From the NCBI GenBank assembly GCA_958427895.1, contig CAUADW010000079.1, forward strand, positions 1-7,228: a stretch of 7,228 nucleotides of DNA, written 5' to 3'. Source of the stretch: an uncultured Collinsella sp. GTDB taxonomy: Bacteria; Actinomycetota; Coriobacteriia; Coriobacteriales; Coriobacteriaceae. Of this stretch, positions 1-5,690 are shown piece after piece. Under the pieces are notes generated by a model. That model saw nothing but the letters and a program-made list of their open reading frames with translations. It ran no database searches and was not told the DNA's origin. Both the position numbers and the translations under genes were made by a program. Each line of letters begins with the position of its first letter. Positions within the stretch are counted from its first letter, which is position 1.

Positions 1-155
1 AGTTCGCGATCCCCGGCCTTGACGACGAGTTCCGCGTCATCGTGTCTCCGTGGATTCTGACGGTGCTCGTTACTGACCGCCTGGCTCGCTACTACGAGAC
101 GGTCACCAAGCACAACCTCAAGTATCGCCGCTACTATCACCAGTTCGACTACTAA
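1..155 (+). CDS. SIS-domain sugar isomerase/deglycase-like protein, C-terminal fragment
   Basis: This is the 3' end of a gene that begins before the window. The reading frame starts at position 3 and gives about 50 residues ending in KYRRYYHQFDY, with TAA at 153-155. A C-terminus of the RRY-x(n)-Y type, after a helix that reads like the end of a sugar-phosphate-binding domain (PWILTVLVTDRLARYYE), resembles SIS-domain proteins of the fructoselysine-6-phosphate deglycase/amino-sugar isomerase type. Those enzymes act in the cytoplasm on phosphosugars delivered by a PTS. The PTS EIIA gene follows after 46 bp with no terminator between, so the two are probably cotranscribed. A second SIS-like gene starts at 7076, which supports the reading. 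The sequence seen is too short to fix a substrate, and the family call rests on the C-terminal pattern and context only. Confidence 0.55.
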   Translation, partial: FAIPGLDDEFRVIVSPWILTVLVTDRLARYYETVTKHNLKYRRYYHQFDY

Positions 156-201
156 AGAAAACGGGTGCGGGAACGTGCCGGGCTATTGAGAGGAACACAG
201 A

Positions 202-621
202 ATGAGACAGTACATCATCGCCAGCCATGCGCACTTCGCCACCGGCATCAAGGAGAGCGTCGAGCTGCTCTCGGGCGCTCGCGACAACGTCCACGATCTT
301 TCGATGTTCGTCGATGGCCGCATGGACGTGGCCGAGGAGGCCCAAAAACTGCTGGCAGGCATGTCTGCTGACGATGATGTCGTTGTCTGCACCGACCTCT
401 TTGGCGGCAGCGTCAACAACGAGTTCACCAAGATCGTCCAGACGCGTCCCCGCACGTACCTCGTTACCAACATGAACCTTCCTCTCCTCATCCAGTTGCT
501 GTTCTCTGACGAGTCGGCGCCGGTTGAGGAGACGATTCGCACCATCGTCGCTGCGGACGATACGCGCGTGAAGTTTGTCAACGATCTTTTGGTCGATGAC
601 GACGAGGAAGAAGAGTTCTAA
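202..621 (+). CDS. PTS mannose-family (Man/Fru/Sor) EIIA component
   Basis: A cytoplasmic phosphocarrier of 139 residues that accepts phosphate from HPr and passes it to EIIB. The N-terminus IIASHAHFATGIKES matches the EIIA-Man pattern in which the first His after the opening beta strand is phosphorylated (here His9; His11 is a neighbour). Residues 60-70, VVVCTDLFGGS, match the conserved D-x-x-GGS loop near the active site, with Asp65. The length is that of a stand-alone EIIA domain, whereas E. coli ManX fuses EIIA to EIIB. The ATG is preceded by GAGAGGAA at 188-195, 6 bp upstream. The protein ends in an acidic run closed by Phe (VDDDEEEEF). It follows the SIS gene and precedes EIIB by 57 bp, with a small hairpin in that gap. 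The family is clear; the sugar is not known. Confidence 0.93.
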   Translation: MRQYIIASHAHFATGIKESVELLSGARDNVHDLSMFVDGRMDVAEEAQKLLAGMSADDDVVVCTDLFGGSVNNEFTKIVQTRPRTYLVTNMNLPLLIQLLFSDESAPVEETIRTIVAADDTRVKFVNDLLVDDDEEEEF

Positions 622-640
622 TCCGCAGCACCTACTGACA

Positions 641-655
641 TGCCGTAAGACGGCA
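641..655 (+). other. Intercistronic hairpin between EIIA and EIIB
   Basis: TGCCGT (641-646) and ACGGCA (650-655) form a 6-bp stem with a 3-base loop. No T-tract follows, so it is not an intrinsic terminator. It lies 19 bp after the EIIA stop and about 10 bp before the EIIB SD. It may affect mRNA processing or stability, or relative expression; that role is inferred. Confidence 0.4.
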
Positions 656-678
656 CAAGACCTTTGGGGGGTCACATT

Positions 679-1161
679 ATGATTCAGCTACTTCGCGTTG
701 ACCATCGCCTGCTTCATGGCCAGGTCGCAGTTTCCTGGGTTCAAGGCCTTGGCTCCAACTGCATCTTCTGCGTGGGCGATAAGGTCGCTAACGACCCGGT
801 GTGGAAGACGACGCTCAAGATGGGCAAGCCTGCCGGCTGCAAGCTCGTCATCAAAGATATGGAGCATGCAATCGAAGCTATCAACTCGGGCGTGACCGAC
901 AAGTACAAGATGATCATCTGTGTCGCCACTATTGCTGAGGCAAAGCAGCTTGTTGAGGGCTGCCCGCAGATCAAGTCGGTCAACCTGGGCAACACCAAGC
1001 CCAAGGACGAGAAGCGTCCCGATGCTCGTCAGGTCTCTCGTCAGATCTTCCTGACCGCGGCCGAGGAAGCCGATGTGCGCGAGATGCTGGATCGTGGCGT
1101 TGAGGTCGAGATTCGACCCCTGGCCGATGACCCCAAGGTCGACTGCGCCAGCGTGCTCTAG
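679..1161 (+). CDS. PTS mannose-family EIIB component
   Basis: A cytoplasmic phosphotransfer protein of 160 residues that takes phosphate from EIIA and donates it to the sugar during transport through EIIC/EIID. The N-terminus MIQLLRVDHRLLHGQVAVSW is the family signature (R-x-D-x-R-L-x-HGQV), with the phosphorylated His at position 13. The C-terminal part, GVEVEIRPLADDPK, matches the usual end of the domain, and the length is typical. I chose the ATG at 679 because a GGGGGG run at 666-671 lies 7 bp upstream. A TTG at 664 would add five residues (MGGHI) that come from the SD itself. It is third in the SIS-EIIA-EIIB-EIIC-EIID order. A 58-bp gap with a hairpin separates it from EIIC. Confidence 0.94.
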   Translation: MIQLLRVDHRLLHGQVAVSWVQGLGSNCIFCVGDKVANDPVWKTTLKMGKPAGCKLVIKDMEHAIEAINSGVTDKYKMIICVATIAEAKQLVEGCPQIKSVNLGNTKPKDEKRPDARQVSRQIFLTAAEEADVREMLDRGVEVEIRPLADDPKVDCASVL

Positions 1162-1172
1162 GCGTTCAATTT

Positions 1173-1192
1173 CGAAGAGTCTGAGCTCTTCG
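1173..1192 (+). other. Intercistronic hairpin between EIIB and EIIC
   Basis: CGAAGAG (1173-1179) pairs perfectly with CTCTTCG (1186-1192) around a 6-base loop. The bases after it are TAGTGTCC, with no T-tract, so termination is unlikely. It sits in the 58-bp gap upstream of the EIIC SD (AGGAAAGGGGG, 1205-1215). An mRNA-processing or 3'-protection element separating the soluble EIIA/EIIB part of the message from the membrane part is possible; this is inference. Confidence 0.45.
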
Positions 1193-1219
1193 TAGTGTCC
1201 TATTAGGAAAGGGGGATAT

Positions 1220-1993
1220 ATGCTTACCCAAGCAATCCTCATCGGACTTATCGCCGCATTTGGTAAGTTCGACTGCCAGCTCGGTACGCTCTATGCGTTC
1301 CGCCCCATCGCCCTGTGCCCGCTCGTGGGCCTGGTGCTGGGGGACCTGCAGTCCGGCCTCGCGATCGGTGCGAGTCTGGAGCTGCTGTTCATGGGCTCGA
1401 TCTCCATCGGCGCCTACGTGCCGCCTGATGAGACGATCGGCGGCGTGCTCGCCTGCGCCTTCGCTATCCAGCTGGGCCAGAGCACCGAGGCAGCCATCGC
1501 GCTTGCCATGCCCATCGCCACGCTGTGCCTTGCCATCAAGAACATCCTTAACGCCGCCCTGCCGATCCTGGTCGACCGCGCCGATGTTTTCTCTGCCCAG
1601 GGCAACCTTAAGGGCGTCTATGCGATGCACTTCCTGATTGGTTTGGCCGGTATCATCATGGCGTTCCTGCTGTGCTCGCTGTCGTTCTATCTGGGTGCTG
1701 ACGCCATCCAGGGCCTGCTCGACTTCATCCCGCCCTTTGTCCTTGCTGGCTTTGGCGTTGCCGCCAACATCCTGCCTGCCATGGGCTTCGCCATGCTCGG
1801 CCGCCTGGTGCTCACCAAGCAGCTCGTGCCCTTCTACTTCCTGGGCTTCCTGCTGTGCTCCTACGCCAACGTGCCCGTCCTGGGCGTCGCCCTGATCGCC
1901 ATCATCATCGGCATCGACAAGTTCGACCTGCTCGGCCTGGGCGGAGCCCAGCCCCAGCTCTCCGCGGAAGGGGATGAGGACGATGACTTCTAG
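1220..1993 (+). CDS. PTS mannose-family EIIC membrane component, copy 1
   Basis: An integral membrane protein of 257 residues that, with EIID, forms the sugar channel. Residues 40-60 (LGDLQSGLAIGASLELLFMGS) carry the EIIC-Man signature GD-x(3)-GL-x(2)-GA-x-LEL-x-F-x-G. VPPDETIGGVLACAFAI follows at 67-83, as expected for the family. Hydrophobic segments run through the rest, with a short acidic C-terminal tail (AEGDEDDDF). The ATG has a strong purine SD (1205-1215). The last 11 bp overlap the EIID start, and the tail codons also supply the EIID SD, so translation is probably coupled. Residues 1-178 differ from copy 2 (4013-4786) at about 49 positions, most densely between about 101 and 178. 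From residue 179 to the end the two copies are identical in protein and DNA. Confidence 0.95.
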   Translation: MLTQAILIGLIAAFGKFDCQLGTLYAFRPIALCPLVGLVLGDLQSGLAIGASLELLFMGSISIGAYVPPDETIGGVLACAFAIQLGQSTEAAIALAMPIATLCLAIKNILNAALPILVDRADVFSAQGNLKGVYAMHFLIGLAGIIMAFLLCSLSFYLGADAIQGLLDFIPPFVLAGFGVAANILPAMGFAMLGRLVLTKQLVPFYFLGFLLCSYANVPVLGVALIAIIIGIDKFDLLGLGGAQPQLSAEGDEDDDF

Positions 1994-2816
1994 TCCCGAG
2001 AACAAGATCACGCGCTCCGACCTCATCAAGAGCGCCGTCAACGTCGGCGCCCTGGGCATGGAGTTCTCCTGGACCTACTACAAGCAGATGAACATCGCCT
2101 TCTGCCTGATGGTCGCCAACATGCTCAAGAAGATCTACGCCGGCCGCCCCGACGACTACGCCGAGGCCCTGCACCGCCACTGCGCGTTCTTCAACATCAC
2201 CGTCCAGTTCGCCCCGTTCGTCGGCGGCATCGCGATGGCCATGGAGGAGAAGGTCGCCCGCGGCGAGATCGAGCCCGAGAGCGTCAACGACGTCAAGGCC
2301 GCCCTCATGGGCCCGCTGTCCGGCATCGGCGACTCCATCTTCCTGTCGACGCTGCGCGTGGTCGCCGCCGCGGTGGGCATCAGCCTGTGCCAGGCCGGCA
2401 ACCCCTTCGGCCCCATCGCCTTCCTGCTCATCTACAACGTCCCCGGCTTCGCGCTGCGCATCTGGGGCGCCGTCAAGGGCTACGAGCTGGGCGTGGGCTT
2501 CCTGGACGAGGCCCAGAGGACCGGCCTCATGCAGAAGATCATGACCTGCGTGGGCATCGTGGGCGTCATGGTCGTGGGCGCCATGTGCAAGGACATGTTC
2601 TGGGCCAGCATCCCGGTGGCCATCGGCTCGGGCGAGGACGCCCAGACCCTCCAGGACATCCTGGACGGCATCATGCCCGGCATGCTCGGCATGATCGCCT
2701 TCTGGCTGTACTACTGGCTGCTGTCCAAGAAGATCAACCCCATGGTACTGATCGTGGCCACCATGGTCGTGGGCATCATCGGCGCGTTCTTCGGCGTGCT
2801 GGCGTAAGGGCCCGGC
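1754..2816 (+). repeat. 1,063-bp perfect direct repeat, copy 1 (EIIC 3' part plus EIID)
   Basis: This stretch matches 4547-5609 at a constant offset of 2,793 bp. By eye I found no difference, and frames other than the coding one also give identical translations. The left edge is inside EIIC at codon 179 (T at 1753 against C at 4546). The right edge is 9 bp after the EIID stop (C at 2817 against T at 5610). Upstream, the EIIC genes stay alignable without gaps back to the ATG but with many differences. There is also a 40-bp identical tract at 1312-1351/4105-4144. The pattern fits gene conversion or recombination between paralogous blocks. Confidence 0.95.
1983..2807 (+). CDS. PTS mannose-family EIID membrane component, copy 1
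   Basis: The partner of EIIC in the sugar-translocating complex; EIID is specific to the mannose PTS family. Opening with the ATG at 1983 gives 274 residues (MTSSPENKITRSDL...), close to the usual 270-285. An in-frame ATG at 1974 would give 277. I prefer 1983 because AAGGGG at 1968-1973 then sits 9 bp upstream, while 1974 directly abuts that run. The diagnostic GPLSGIGDSIFLSTLR, equivalent to GPLAGxGDxxFxxTxR in the family, lies at about residues 110-125. The C-terminal third is hydrophobic (about 184-203 and 234-274). Codon use is markedly C-ending compared with EIIA, EIIB and the DMT gene, which suggests strong expression or a different origin. The sequence is identical to the EIID at 4776-5600. 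Confidence 0.95.
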   Translation: MTSSPENKITRSDLIKSAVNVGALGMEFSWTYYKQMNIAFCLMVANMLKKIYAGRPDDYAEALHRHCAFFNITVQFAPFVGGIAMAMEEKVARGEIEPESVNDVKAALMGPLSGIGDSIFLSTLRVVAAAVGISLCQAGNPFGPIAFLLIYNVPGFALRIWGAVKGYELGVGFLDEAQRTGLMQKIMTCVGIVGVMVVGAMCKDMFWASIPVAIGSGEDAQTLQDILDGIMPGMLGMIAFWLYYWLLSKKINPMVLIVATMVVGIIGAFFGVLA

Positions 2817-2836
2817 CTATTATCTGCCCCCAAGGG

Positions 2837-2867
2837 AAACGGCGACCCATTGCGGTCGCCGTTTTTT
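2837..2867 (+). terminator. Intrinsic terminator after the first PTS operon
   Basis: ACGGCGACC (2839-2847) pairs with GGTCGCCGT (2854-2862) around the 6-base loop CATTGC. AAA before the stem can pair with the start of the T-run, and the T-tract is 2862-2867. It lies 29 bp past the EIID stop and just outside the perfect repeat. The SD of the next gene begins only about 18 bp after the T-tract. Confidence 0.9.
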
Positions 2868-2895
2868 ATTACCGAAAGCTAGCTGGAGGTGCTTC

Positions 2896-3786
2896 GTGAT
2901 TCGATCTGACAATCCACCCGATAATGGCGTGAGCGGGGCGATGTATCTATTTGGCACGGCGTTCTTGTGGAGTTTTATCGGCATCCTCGTTCGCGCCAAT
3001 TCGCAGTCAGCTCTTTTGATCGGTGCCGTTACGGCAATATTTATGGCGCTCTTTATCCTGCTCGTCGGCAGGCCCGTCCTCCGCGTCAGCCGTCTTATTG
3101 TCCTTGTGGCCGTCTGCAACTTCGTGACGGGCACCACGTTTAACTTTGCCAACCAGCTCACGACGGTCGGCAACGCGATCGTCCTGCAGTACACCTCGAT
3201 GATTTTTGTTATCGTGTATCAGTCGCTCGCAACTCGCACGTTGCCCTCGCCTGCGAAGATTGCCTCCGTGTTGGTTGCTTTTACGGGTATGGGACTTTTC
3301 TTTTTAGGCGATTTGAGCGCCGAGGGCATGCTCGGCAACCTGCTTGCCGTCATTTCGGGAGCCACCTTTGGGCTGTGTTTCTTTTTAAACTCTCGCCCCG
3401 ATGCGTCGCCCATGGTGTCCTCGCTCATCTCCTGTGGCATCTCGATACTGCCGATCGTCTATTTTGCCGGCGACCTAGGCTCCGTAAAACCCTTTGAGTG
3501 GGGGCTTATGCTGGTGCATGGCCTTTTTTGCAGCGGCCTTGCGAGTGTGCTGTATGCCAAGGGGATTGCGCGCACTAACGCGTTTGCGGCCAACTTGGTT
3601 TGCATGAGCGAGGTCGTGCTCGCTCCCTGCTGGTCGGCGCTCCTCTTTGGCGAGGTCTTTCGCTGGAACGAGTTTTTGGGCGCGGCGATAATCGTTTTGG
3701 TGATTGTAGGCAACTTGGCATACGATGCCTTTGGCGATGGCTTTCTGGTGGCGCTTGTCCGCCATCGAAACAAAGAGCGCGCCTGA
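2896..3786 (+). CDS. DMT-superfamily (EamA) transporter
   Basis: An inner-membrane transporter of 296 residues, the usual size for ten-helix EamA proteins with two repeated five-helix halves. Hydrophobic segments run almost continuously from about residue 14 to 280. The first half contains GNAIVLQYTSMIFVIVYQSL (92-111). The second has GIARTNAFAANLVCMSEVVLA (223-243) followed by SALLFGE, both typical of EamA repeats. The start is GTG, supported by GGAGG at 2885-2889, 6 bp upstream; the next in-frame ATG at 2941 would remove the first 15 residues and has no better SD. Codon use is more mixed (many T-ending codons) than in the PTS genes. The gene follows the PTS terminator with no room for an obvious promoter of its own. 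Family members export amino acids or other metabolites; the substrate here is unknown. Confidence 0.88.
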   Translation: MIRSDNPPDNGVSGAMYLFGTAFLWSFIGILVRANSQSALLIGAVTAIFMALFILLVGRPVLRVSRLIVLVAVCNFVTGTTFNFANQLTTVGNAIVLQYTSMIFVIVYQSLATRTLPSPAKIASVLVAFTGMGLFFLGDLSAEGMLGNLLAVISGATFGLCFFLNSRPDASPMVSSLISCGISILPIVYFAGDLGSVKPFEWGLMLVHGLFCSGLASVLYAKGIARTNAFAANLVCMSEVVLAPCWSALLFGEVFRWNEFLGAAIIVLVIVGNLAYDAFGDGFLVALVRHRNKERA

Positions 3787-3810
3787 TGGGATACGTCTGC
3801 CGTTTACGGT

Positions 3811-3834
3811 AAAAAACACCCCGCTGAGCGAGTG
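3811..3834. terminator. A-tract plus imperfect hairpin, possible terminator or terminator remnant
   Basis: AAAAAA (3811-3816) is followed by CAC-CC-CGC, a TGA loop, then GCG-A-GTG (3817-3834): two 3-bp stem parts separated by a CC/A internal loop. Read on the minus strand it is a hairpin followed by six T, the form of an intrinsic terminator. On the plus strand no T-tract follows. It lies 25 bp after the DMT stop and its right arm overlaps the first box of the promoter/operator at 3830. It may be a degraded bidirectional terminator. No minus-strand gene needs it, so this is weak. Confidence 0.3.
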
Positions 3835-3875
3835 GTATTAAATAGTAAGAACCTGCATATCTATAATTGGTATCA
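3830..3875 (+). promoter_or_regulatory. Candidate two-box operator/promoter upstream of EIIC copy 2
   Basis: GAGTGGTATTAAAT (3830-3843) is followed by ATAATTGGTATC (3863-3874), with the two GGTAT cores exactly 35 bp apart. The same two boxes at the same spacing occur at 6982-7028 before the next SIS gene, while the 20 bases between them are not conserved. TATAAT at 3862-3867 is a good -10 candidate. The only -35 at 18 bp is a poor TTAAAT (3838-3843) inside box 1, which would suit an activator-dependent or operator-covered promoter. An alternative reading takes TTGGTA as -35 with a weak -10 near 3891. The start of EIIC copy 2 is about 140 bp downstream. The leader between holds an inverted repeat (3896-3912) and a 10-bp palindrome (3948-3957). 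Confidence 0.6.
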
Positions 3876-3895
3876 AATCATTTGTGCCTGGAATA

Positions 3896-3912
3896 GGTGT
3901 TAACAGCACACC
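3896..3912 (+). other. Inverted repeat in the leader of EIIC copy 2
   Basis: GGTGT (3896-3900) and ACACC (3908-3912) flank a 7-base spacer. CCT (3887-3889) and AGG (3913-3915) could extend the structure outwards after an internal bulge. If transcription starts near 3874 this lies in the 5' untranslated region. A 5' mRNA hairpin or a protein-binding site are both possible. Confidence 0.3.
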
Positions 3913-3947
3913 AGGTACGCTTCGGGCCGTGTGGTCGAGTTTCCGGA

Positions 3948-3957
3948 TTGATATCAA
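3948..3957. other. Perfect 10-bp palindrome TTGATATCAA
   Basis: TTGATATCAA reads the same on both strands, in the 226-bp non-coding region 56 bp before the EIIC copy 2 start. It could be a regulator site, but a 10-bp AT-rich palindrome can occur by chance, and no second copy was noticed in the other non-coding regions. Confidence 0.2.
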
Positions 3958-4012
3958 CAGCGCGCGCGACGGTGACCGGCTATGACTCGAGATTTCCTAT
4001 TTTGGAGGAACC

Positions 4013-4786
4013 ATGCTTACCCAAGCAATCCTCGTCGGCTTAGTCGGAGCTTTTGGAGGCCTCGACTACCAGCTCGGCACCCTCTACGCGTTCCGCCCCA
4101 TCGTCCTGTGCCCGCTCGTGGGCCTGGTGCTGGGGGACCTGCAGACTGGTCTTGCCGTTGGCGCCAGCCTGGAGCTGCTGTTCATGGGTTCGGTTTCCAT
4201 CGGCGCCTACGTGCCGCCTAACGAAACCATCGGCGGCGTGCTCGCCTGCGCGTTTGCCATTCAGCTCGGTCAGGGTACCGAGACGGCCATCGCGCTCGCC
4301 ATGCCCATCGCTGTCCTTTCGCTGACGATCGGCAACATTACTAGTGCCTTGTTCACCGTGTTTGTCGATATGGCAGACAGGTTCGCCCTCAAGGGAAACC
4401 TTAAAGGCATTTACGCCGTTCATTGGGGCATGGGTCTTTGGGGCTGCCTTGAGTATTTCCTGCTGTGCGGCGGCGCCTTCTATCTGGGCTCCGATGCCAT
4501 CCAGGGCCTGCTCGACTTCGTCCCGTCCTTCATCATTGATGGTTGCGGCGTTGCCGCCAACATCCTGCCTGCCATGGGCTTCGCCATGCTCGGCCGCCTG
4601 GTGCTCACCAAGCAGCTCGTGCCCTTCTACTTCCTGGGCTTCCTGCTGTGCTCCTACGCCAACGTGCCCGTCCTGGGCGTCGCCCTGATCGCCATCATCA
4701 TCGGCATCGACAAGTTCGACCTGCTCGGCCTGGGCGGAGCCCAGCCCCAGCTCTCCGCGGAAGGGGATGAGGACGATGACTTCTAG
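4013..4786 (+). CDS. PTS mannose-family EIIC membrane component, copy 2
   Basis: A 257-residue channel component, alignable without gaps to the EIIC at 1220-1993. The signature GDLQTGLAVGASLELLFMGS (41-60) and VPPNETIGGVLACAFAI (67-83) are intact. Differences from copy 1 concentrate in about residues 101-178; for instance 113-117 is LFTVF against ALPIL, and 143-148 is WGCLEY against AGIIMA. Residues 179-257 are identical. It has a strong SD (GGAGGAA, 4004-4010) and its own candidate promoter at 3830. Similarity to copy 1 begins exactly at the ATG; the upstream sequences are unrelated. No EIIA or EIIB gene accompanies it, so it probably relies on EIIA/EIIB from 202-1161 or elsewhere. The variable region may set a different sugar preference, which is inference. 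Confidence 0.94.
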   Translation: MLTQAILVGLVGAFGGLDYQLGTLYAFRPIVLCPLVGLVLGDLQTGLAVGASLELLFMGSVSIGAYVPPNETIGGVLACAFAIQLGQGTETAIALAMPIAVLSLTIGNITSALFTVFVDMADRFALKGNLKGIYAVHWGMGLWGCLEYFLLCGGAFYLGSDAIQGLLDFVPSFIIDGCGVAANILPAMGFAMLGRLVLTKQLVPFYFLGFLLCSYANVPVLGVALIAIIIGIDKFDLLGLGGAQPQLSAEGDEDDDF

Positions 4787-5609
4787 TCCCGAGAACAAGA
4801 TCACGCGCTCCGACCTCATCAAGAGCGCCGTCAACGTCGGCGCCCTGGGCATGGAGTTCTCCTGGACCTACTACAAGCAGATGAACATCGCCTTCTGCCT
4901 GATGGTCGCCAACATGCTCAAGAAGATCTACGCCGGCCGCCCCGACGACTACGCCGAGGCCCTGCACCGCCACTGCGCGTTCTTCAACATCACCGTCCAG
5001 TTCGCCCCGTTCGTCGGCGGCATCGCGATGGCCATGGAGGAGAAGGTCGCCCGCGGCGAGATCGAGCCCGAGAGCGTCAACGACGTCAAGGCCGCCCTCA
5101 TGGGCCCGCTGTCCGGCATCGGCGACTCCATCTTCCTGTCGACGCTGCGCGTGGTCGCCGCCGCGGTGGGCATCAGCCTGTGCCAGGCCGGCAACCCCTT
5201 CGGCCCCATCGCCTTCCTGCTCATCTACAACGTCCCCGGCTTCGCGCTGCGCATCTGGGGCGCCGTCAAGGGCTACGAGCTGGGCGTGGGCTTCCTGGAC
5301 GAGGCCCAGAGGACCGGCCTCATGCAGAAGATCATGACCTGCGTGGGCATCGTGGGCGTCATGGTCGTGGGCGCCATGTGCAAGGACATGTTCTGGGCCA
5401 GCATCCCGGTGGCCATCGGCTCGGGCGAGGACGCCCAGACCCTCCAGGACATCCTGGACGGCATCATGCCCGGCATGCTCGGCATGATCGCCTTCTGGCT
5501 GTACTACTGGCTGCTGTCCAAGAAGATCAACCCCATGGTACTGATCGTGGCCACCATGGTCGTGGGCATCATCGGCGCGTTCTTCGGCGTGCTGGCGTAA
5601 GGGCCCGGC
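4547..5609 (+). repeat. 1,063-bp perfect direct repeat, copy 2
   Basis: This is the second copy of 1754-2816 and covers EIIC codons 179-257, all of EIID and 9 bp beyond its stop. In the 5' part of EIIC copy 2, codons are mixed (GGTCTTGCCGTT and similar), but from the repeat edge they become almost uniformly C- or G-ending. This is consistent with the block having been copied in from a paralogue. Confidence 0.95.
4776..5600 (+). CDS. PTS mannose-family EIID membrane component, copy 2
   Basis: Identical in DNA and protein to the EIID at 1983-2807, with the same 11-bp overlap with EIIC, the same SD embedded in the EIIC acidic-tail codons, and the same alternative ATG 9 bp upstream (4767). It pairs with EIIC copy 2 to form the membrane complex. 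Because the two EIIDs are the same protein, each could assemble with either EIIC. The absence of even synonymous differences points to very recent duplication or conversion, or to an assembly artefact. An intrinsic terminator follows within 35 bp. Confidence 0.94.
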   Translation: MTSSPENKITRSDLIKSAVNVGALGMEFSWTYYKQMNIAFCLMVANMLKKIYAGRPDDYAEALHRHCAFFNITVQFAPFVGGIAMAMEEKVARGEIEPESVNDVKAALMGPLSGIGDSIFLSTLRVVAAAVGISLCQAGNPFGPIAFLLIYNVPGFALRIWGAVKGYELGVGFLDEAQRTGLMQKIMTCVGIVGVMVVGAMCKDMFWASIPVAIGSGEDAQTLQDILDGIMPGMLGMIAFWLYYWLLSKKINPMVLIVATMVVGIIGAFFGVLA

Positions 5610-5634
5610 TGCATAGATTTTCGTTGCAACCTGG

Positions 5635-5673
5635 AAAGGGGATGGAGCAGGCCTATGCCCTCCATCCCTTTTT
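5635..5673 (+). terminator. Intrinsic terminator after the second EIIC-EIID pair
   Basis: GGGATGGAG (5639-5647) pairs with CTCCATCCC (5660-5668) around a 12-base loop. The stem extends through G-T and three A-T pairs into the T-run 5669-5673. The MFS SD (AGAAGGAG) starts at 5678, so the hairpin abuts the ribosome binding site of the next gene. The sequence is unrelated to the terminator at 2837 and lies outside the repeat. Confidence 0.85.
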
Positions 5674-5690
5674 ATATAGAAGGAGTTCGT

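Noticed and set aside
118..675. Minus-strand frame of 185 codons across EIIA
   Set aside because: It is antisense to a confident EIIA gene with active-site motifs, and no SD or family similarity was seen.
1166..2059. Long open frame on the minus strand (297 codons) opposite EIIC, with a counterpart opposite EIIC copy 2 (4040-4852)
   Set aside because: Its His/Gln/Asp/Glu-rich low-complexity product is typical of the antisense of high-GC hydrophobic genes, and EIIC on the plus strand is unmistakable.
2387..2899. Plus-strand out-of-frame open reading within EIID, rich in Arg/His/Gly
   Set aside because: It is a shadow frame of GC-rich EIID codons, repeated in the second EIID copy, with repetitive composition and no credible start.
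3869..3887. Possible sigma-54 (-24/-12) promoter at TTGGTATC...TGTGCC
   Set aside because: The GG-to-GC spacing is 15 bases here and 14 at the second site, instead of the required 10.
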